From Borovskyia barvae (lineage: Eukaryota > Euglenozoa > Kinetoplastea > Trypanosomatida > Trypanosomatidae): a stretch of DNA of 64,000 bases. The translations under genes were made by a program, and so were the position numbers. The stretch's first letter is position 1. Each line of letters starts with the position of its first letter. The DNA is taken from contig JASAOM010001124.1 in the NCBI GenBank assembly GCA_030849085.1, positions 310,001 to 374,000 of the forward strand. Direction: 5' to 3'. Under the pieces are notes generated by a model. It ran no database searches. It saw only the letters and a program-made list of their open reading frames with translations, and was not told the DNA's origin. Positions 59,156-64,000 of the stretch are shown in pieces.

Positions 59156-60025
59156 ATGCTGACGCCCACGAAGAGAATGGGACGGCATCGCGTGGCAAGT
59201 ATTATAGGCTTCCCTCATTACGGCACGAGGTTGCTCCACCGCCCCTCCTTGCTCGTAGCCGTAACGACCAGAGTGCGTTTTTACGCTTCCTCAACTGCCG
59301 ATGGGGGGACCTCGAGGGAGGATGACGGCATCGACGTGGACACTATGGCACGACCGATGGGCTACGGGCCTTTCAGCGCCACCGCAAAATCTCGGTTGGC
59401 GCGCGAAAGAGCGCAAGCAGCCAGTGGCACTGGCAGCGCTTCTCCCTCCGTGGTGAACTACGTGGCGCTTGAGACCAACTTGAACCTTCGTCTCTCTCTT
59501 GCCAACCTCCCGCATCCCTCGCAGCTGAGTGAATGGGCCTACACCTCAGCCGAGTGGCGGCAAGCCTTTGTGCGTCTCTATCGAACCATTTTACGTTTGC
59601 ATAACAAGACGGTGGCGGTGTCACTTCAAGCGGCGCGCAGCCAAGGGCCGGAGGCTGCTGTCTCTGCCGTCACTGGTGTGCAAGCCGCAGCCTCGCAGCC
59701 AGCGTCGACAACTTCTGCCCGTATGAAGAATGACAAGGATGATTTCCTGCTTCGTTACTTGCTCACCCCGGAACAGCAAGAATTTGGGAATCGCTTTGTG
59801 CAAGGGGAGTTCATGCGTCACAAGGATGCTGACGCCGTGTCCGCGACGGCATTCTACGCATCGTGGTACGACTATGTGCTCCAACTCGCATCTGGTGTCA
59901 CTTCACGCGACCTCACAGAGAAGGAAAAACGACTGTTGTCTGATGAACAGAAGGAAACGCTCAACTCGTTGCGTCAAAGCGTCCTTGACATGAGAACCTC
60001 GCAACAAAAACCCTACATGCCGTGA
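59156..60025 (+). CDS. SDHAF3: Succinate dehydrogenase assembly factor 3 (Acn9/LYR family)
   Basis: The product has 289 residues from ATG 59156 (282 from in-frame ATG 59177). The first 45 residues are basic, without acids, and end RVRFYASS, a typical mitochondrial presequence. Residues 141-143 are LYR within FVRLYRTILRLHNK, matching the Acn9 pattern LYK/R-x-LxLH. The second Acn9 block, FGNRFVQGEFMRHKD (about 210-224), matches the GDQYVxxEFRRHK segment, followed by YASWYDYVLQLASG and SDEQKETLNSLRQSV, in family order. Human SDHAF3 has about 125 residues; here a long N-terminus and a roughly 50-residue Ala/Ser-rich insert separate the two blocks. SDHAF3 protects or matures the iron-sulfur subunit of complex II. 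Assignment is by motif order, not by search, but the match is specific; another LYR protein is less likely. Confidence 0.82.
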   Translation: MLTPTKRMGRHRVASIIGFPHYGTRLLHRPSLLVAVTTRVRFYASSTADGGTSREDDGIDVDTMARPMGYGPFSATAKSRLARERAQAASGTGSASPSVVNYVALETNLNLRLSLANLPHPSQLSEWAYTSAEWRQAFVRLYRTILRLHNKTVAVSLQAARSQGPEAAVSAVTGVQAAASQPASTTSARMKNDKDDFLLRYLLTPEQQEFGNRFVQGEFMRHKDADAVSATAFYASWYDYVLQLASGVTSRDLTEKEKRLLSDEQKETLNSLRQSVLDMRTSQQKPYMP

Positions 60026-60654
60026 AAGGTGGAGGGGAGGCGAAAGTTGCTAATGCGAGAGAGAACGGTAGAGACCGAAGATATAGAGGCAGTGTCCCAT
60101 GCCTTGTAGAGCGCGCAGGACTGGCAGCAGGGGGACAGCATGCCCTGTGCAAGGCACGCACAGAGCTGGGTGTGTGCACTCCTTCTTCATGGTAATGCGT
60201 GTTCCTGAGCCACCAATGACCAAGAGGATGGGAGCGGGTGGATGAGGGGAAGTCGGCAGAAGCGTCGGCGTAACGTCATCACTCCCCTCATCATCCTTAG
60301 GCCTTCCCAATGCCACGTCTCGATCGTGGAATTCTTTGGACCCCCCTCCCCTCCCGACCCCATACGCGCTTTTCTCGTCTCTCCCTCGCTCCCTCTTCGA
60401 ATCTTCCTCTTCACTGCCCCCTCGCGTGCAGGCGGGGCGGCTGCCGTGATGGACCCCCTTGGGGGAGGGGGAGGGGAGGGCTGTGCGTGTGCGGGTGTAC
60501 GTGTCTAAGGGAAAGAGGCGGATGCGACGCCATGAAGGAGTGGGCAGACGAGGGTAGGGAAGTGGCGGCGATGCACGTGCGATGGGATGACTGGCAGTGT
60601 GAGACAAGAGAGCTCACCGTAGCAAAAGAGGAAGCGTATGGGCATACGTATCTG

Positions 60655-60675
60655 TATATATATATATATATATAT
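60655..60675. repeat. (TA)n microsatellite
   Basis: Pure TA run of 21 bases. Confidence 0.95.
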
Positions 60676-60979
60676 TGTGGAGGAAGGTGTATATCATTCA
60701 GGATGTGGGTACTGCAATCACCGTTCTTATTTGGTTTGCCTACCATTGCAAGTAAGTCTATACATATGCAGAGCCTGAACTTGAGAAGTTCGCATAGGGC
60801 AGTAGAGTGAAGAAAAACATGTTCAACACCTCAATGCGAGTCCGACCTTTTGTGGCGGGGCGGGCAAGGGGCGATTCACTCGTGTTACGTTACCATTCTC
60901 TTTCCTTTGGTGCTCGCTGTGACGGTGGAAAGGATCCTGCACACCTTTACAAAAGGCTGTTCCCATGCCAATGTGGAGG

Positions 60980-60980
<1 letters not shown>

Positions 60981-61016
<36 letters not shown>

Positions 61017-61017
61017 T
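60981..61017. repeat. (CT)n joined to (TA)n
   Basis: Ten CT units pass directly into eight TA units. Confidence 0.95.
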
Positions 61018-61689
61018 GTATAAGCAAAATTTGTTAACGCCCGCACTCGTTCTGCACGACTGGGAAAAGCTGCGGAGAAGAGCGTGAGCCCCCTTCTTCC
61101 TCATTTGGAACCCATCCGCCCAACGAATTCGCCCTCTCTACTTCATCGTGCGCAACATTTCCTTCCTTCTTTCTCTCCCAAAGTTACGCCTGTGGCACGG
61201 ACGGCTTTCGCAGGTGGAGTGAGTAGCGCCTCTCTTTTGAACTTTCAGAGACACCATACCGAACTGGATACTCTCTGATACCTGACAACACACACTATAC
61301 AAATCACAAAAAACACAAACGCACCTTCCCGTCTTGGAGCCTCACGCGCTCTTCTGCCTTCCCCCCCCCTCCTCCTCCTTCCTCTCCAAGACCCCCACAA
61401 GCGTATTCTGGTCTACCCGGGTGTGGATCACGGCGTTTGTCTACAACTATCACGGTGCGCGTATAAGAGTTGAGGAGAAGAAGCGCCGGCATAGCGATAT
61501 TCAGCCCTTTCTTCCCGTGCTCGTAAGGAGACACACATAAAAATAGACGAAGGGAGTGCAAGGGATACGCCTTTCTTTGTTTTTTTTCTTTTGCTTTTCG
61601 GGTGAATCGCCCTCCCTTCTCCCTCCCCTCTCCGAGCTACGTCTTTCGTCCCCGATTACCGAAATCTACTATTTTCTATACAAGAAAAA

Positions 61690-61813
61690 AAGAATCACCG
61701 CACGGCTGACGAGTGACGAGAAGGAAGGTCACTTGGATTGGACGAAGAAGCAAGAGCTGATCGACGAGGGCGTGCGTCACGCGAAGTGTCTCTTCGAGTG
61801 CACACATCTCTAA
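61690..61813 (+). pseudogene. Coding-like fragment without a start codon (uncertain)
   Basis: This frame reads ITARLTSDEKEGHLDWTKK, continues QELIDEGVRHAKCLFECTHL and stops at TAA 61811-61813. Most codons end in G or C, like the definite genes, and the charge pattern is that of a protein. The frame is open back to about 61547 but that part is pyrimidine-driven and contains no ATG; two stops precede it. It could be the remnant of a small gene, a real gene with a non-ATG start, or a gene whose start has been lost by an assembly error. No family is recognised. Confidence 0.3.
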
Positions 61814-63265
61814 CGACAGCAACAACAACAGGAGAGAGCATTGATGACATATCAAGAAATATATATATATTTTCATTTCCTTCTGCACGACGACTCTTTC
61901 CTTTCGATCTACCTCCCCCTTCACGCTTCGACGTAATCCCCCCGCTCCCCCTTCACCCTTTCCCTCCCTTCGCCGTAACGCCATTGTCGCCCTGTGCATG
62001 CGTGTGTGGGCGTGTGGATGGGTGCGTAAACCGTAGTGACAAGATCATAAGACCTCGTTGGTGCATGTCAGGAAGGCGCTAACCGTCGGAGAAAACAAAA
62101 GGAAGGAAACGTAATATCCGTGAACTTTTCGGGGAGCCATTGCTCACAGTCGAGCACAAATCTTGTGAGAGACTATGCGCAGTGGTTTGTCTGGAAAAAA
62201 ATTTCTATTGGACTCTTTTAACGTTGAGGGCCGCCGCATTCTCTTCGTTTGTTGTGTTTTCTTTCGGTTTTTTTTCGAAGCCGTTGAACCTGCATGAGGT
62301 CACCATCACCCCGATACGATACAGTACGACGCTACCTTTCTTTCACGCCCGCCTCCTCTATTAGTGTCTCCTCTTTCCCCACAAGCATCGCTTTCAGTGG
62401 CTCGAGCCATATTAAGGCCTTACAAGCTTCTCCGGCTGCCGTCTCTCGTAGCGTGTATTGGGACAGGCTCGGAGGAGGGTGGGGGGGACCTTTCTATCTT
62501 CCTGACTGTTTTTTGTATCAGTGTCAGCGCTAGTTAGCGTTACGTTTAGCCTCCCACTCTTTTGTGTTTCATTCTCAACCTTTTCCTTCTTGTGTTATGC
62601 TTTGAAAAAGAACACACAAGATTAGATACTCACATACAAACGTTTTCGTGCCTCTGCATTGACTCTCCTAAATATATATAGTGCACCCCTCTTCCTTTCT
62701 GTTCCATTCTGAGCGACGCTGTCTTCACCTTCCCTCTTTTATTTTCTCCACCTCGTTCCCATCGTCACATCTCGCTTGTCAACGGTCTCTACGCTCAGTG
62801 GTAGAGTGTACTTTGCTCGTATGATTTCTGAGGGTGATAGAAGTAGAAGCTTCAGTAAACAGAGGGTACCCTCCCTCCCTCTTCAAGACTCTTGTTGAAG
62901 TCATTTTTCTCTCTTTCCCTGGGCAGGTTTTTGCGGTATTGCGGCTGCGCCGCCCCCCCCCTTCTTGAATTCCCCAACATCATCCTCCTTTTTTTTGCAA
63001 ATTTTGCTGCGTCGGTTGTGTTTCTGTTCCCATTGCTGCCACCTAGTGGTGGCCGTATGGCAGTTGCGGTGGTCCATCTGCTCCTCATCGATTGCTGAGA
63101 TCTGAGTAGGAGGTGCGGTAAGGAGTAGAGTAGAGGTGGAGAAGAGAAGAGCTCCGAGGTACCAAGTGAGGTGTACTTCTCCTCGCTCCTTTTTATTGAT
63201 TACTTTGAGTAAGTCTGGGGGGGCGCGTGTAGATTATTCTGCTCTCCTCGTCAATATCTGGTTCC

Positions 63266-64000
63266 ATGAAGAGTAGCGAGCGGGCAGTGCTGCCGGGGGT
63301 GGTTGATAGCGTTGGGAAGCTACAGCAGGCCCAGGCCACTGCTACTGCATCTAGTACACCACCCGCCTCATCATTTTTTCTTGAAGACGTTGGTGACGAA
63401 GCTGCATCCGTCAACGCCAACAGCTCCTCGCAGCATCGGTACGCCAACGCATCGCCAAAGCCCCACCACAGCAGTGGTAGTGAGGCTAGCGCGTTGGAAA
63501 GGTCTGTCAAGACTCCGCACTTCTCCATGGAGCGCATACGCAGTACGGGTAGTGGCCTACCGCTTTCGTCACCGCCGGGCTACGCAGCCGGGAATGACCA
63601 CGATGACGTGCGCGGCCTTTTCGTAGATCTTCAGGACTCGCCCTCTCACGTCGCACTCGAAGCAGCTTTCCACGAAGGGGCTGCTCCGCATTCAATGGTG
63701 CCACCTCTAGCTTCCCTGCATCTTCCCCCTTCTGCCGTTACCCACGCGAACGCGGCGCATGAACACGATGATGAGGCAGCAGCACCGTCCCGTGAAAGCT
63801 TCGGTGCTTCAGCGGGCACGTCCTTGAAAGGCAGCCCAGTGCTTCGTCCGCAAAAAGAAACTGACAGGGCTGCCTCATGTGCCAGCTCATCGAACTGGAA
63901 GGGCGGGCCACGGGGAGTACTTACTCCGACGGATGCTGCAGAATATAGCGAAAGGAGAGATGGCTGCGCATCCCCTAGTGGCGCTTTTCCATCGCGTGAT
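63266..64000 (+). CDS. Unknown gene, 5' part (runs off the right end)
   Basis: ATG 63266 opens a frame that stays free of stops to the last base, 245 codons, so the gene continues beyond the window. The start MKSSERAVLPGVVDSVGKLQ is helical; the rest is Ser/Ala/Pro/His-rich with short motifs such as DVRGLFVDLQDSPSHVALEA, and is probably a disordered N-terminal region. Codons favour G/C endings. A pyrimidine-rich stretch near 63173-63195 with AGs near 63209-63213 could supply the acceptor. Function cannot be told from this part. Confidence 0.8.
   Translation, partial: MKSSERAVLPGVVDSVGKLQQAQATATASSTPPASSFFLEDVGDEAASVNANSSSQHRYANASPKPHHSSGSEASALERSVKTPHFSMERIRSTGSGLPLSSPPGYAAGNDHDDVRGLFVDLQDSPSHVALEAAFHEGAAPHSMVPPLASLHLPPSAVTHANAAHEHDDEAAAPSRESFGASAGTSLKGSPVLRPQKETDRAASCASSSNWKGGPRGVLTPTDAAEYSERRDGCASPSGAFPSRD

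Larger units (their letters stand above)
60026..63265. other. Long spacer with a start-less coding-like patch
   Basis: About 3.2 kb. A minus-strand frame directly after the previous gene (60050-60607) has a protein-like second half. TA tracts lie at 60655-60675, 60981-61017 (CT then TA) and 61858-61870. At 61690-61813 a plus-strand frame has strongly G/C-ending codons but no ATG. A D-arm-like GCTCAGTGGTAGAG at 62793-62806 lacks the rest of a tRNA. No gene is called. Confidence 0.5.

Noticed and set aside
60050-60607. 185-codon minus-strand frame with a protein-like end
   Set aside because: First half is Pro/Arg/Ser from C-rich repeats and there is no minus-strand acceptor signal; the second half is intriguing but too weak alone.
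60310-60810. 166-codon plus-strand frame
   Set aside because: Reads through a TA tract and G-rich repeats; not gene-like.
62793-62806. tRNA D-arm-like GCTCAGTGGTAGAG
   Set aside because: No matching acceptor stem, anticodon arm or GGTTCGA-type T arm within the needed distance.
1-64000. Retroposon, transposon and virus-like element signatures
   Set aside because: No reverse transcriptase, integrase, transposase or capsid-like motif and no long terminal repeats were seen. Short degenerate retroposons cannot be excluded without an alignment to known SIDER families.

Overview
This window reads as nuclear chromosome sequence from a trypanosomatid protist, most likely a Leishmania-like member of the Leishmaniinae. 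All 15 confidently called genes lie on the plus strand with no strand switch. They are intronless, rich in G/C-ending codons, and separated by 0.5-3.7 kb of pyrimidine-rich spacer. Long polypyrimidine tracts ending in AG lie shortly upstream of most start codons, as expected for spliced-leader trans-splicing within one RNA polymerase II polycistronic unit. The species cannot be fixed from the sequence alone. The dense (TA)n tracts in the spacers, which are absent from the genes, are a lineage trait worth comparing.

Layout, left to right: the possible 3' end of an upstream gene (to 235); a mitochondrial-looking unknown protein (1915-3786); a LisH-AAA ATPase of the katanin p60-like 2 type (5841-7640); an actin-related protein with a large insertion (9046-10485); the tRNA G26 dimethyltransferase TRM1 (11998-14250); a family-25-like glycosyltransferase (14803-15630); a 1603-residue coiled-coil protein with a motif like the axonemal dynein p28/AXDND1 family (16655-21466); a leucine-rich-repeat protein (23385-26081); two unknown proteins (27823-29379 and 30925-31959); a CCCH zinc-finger protein with a prion-like N-terminal half and an AT-hook tail (33179-35317); an M16-family protein without the zinc motif, probably a complex III core subunit (38968-40548); four unknown, mostly low-complexity or coiled-coil proteins (42391-43395, 44958-47183, 49966-53226, 53964-57593); a LYR-motif protein matching the succinate dehydrogenase assembly factor SDHAF3/Acn9 (59156-60025); and a gene running off the right end (63266 onward).

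The genes do not form a single pathway, which is normal for a trypanosomatid polycistron. Two themes recur. One is mitochondrial respiration: SDHAF3 for complex II, the M16 core protein for complex III, and perhaps the first unknown gene. The other is cytoskeleton and flagellum: the katanin-like ATPase, the actin-related protein, the p28/AXDND1-like protein and large coiled-coil proteins. Expression would be set mainly after transcription, so the spacers, two upstream ORFs and several candidate micro-genes (38155-38397 is the best) are the parts most likely to hide new biology. No tRNA, rRNA, autonomous transposon, virus-like element or CRISPR array was recognised.
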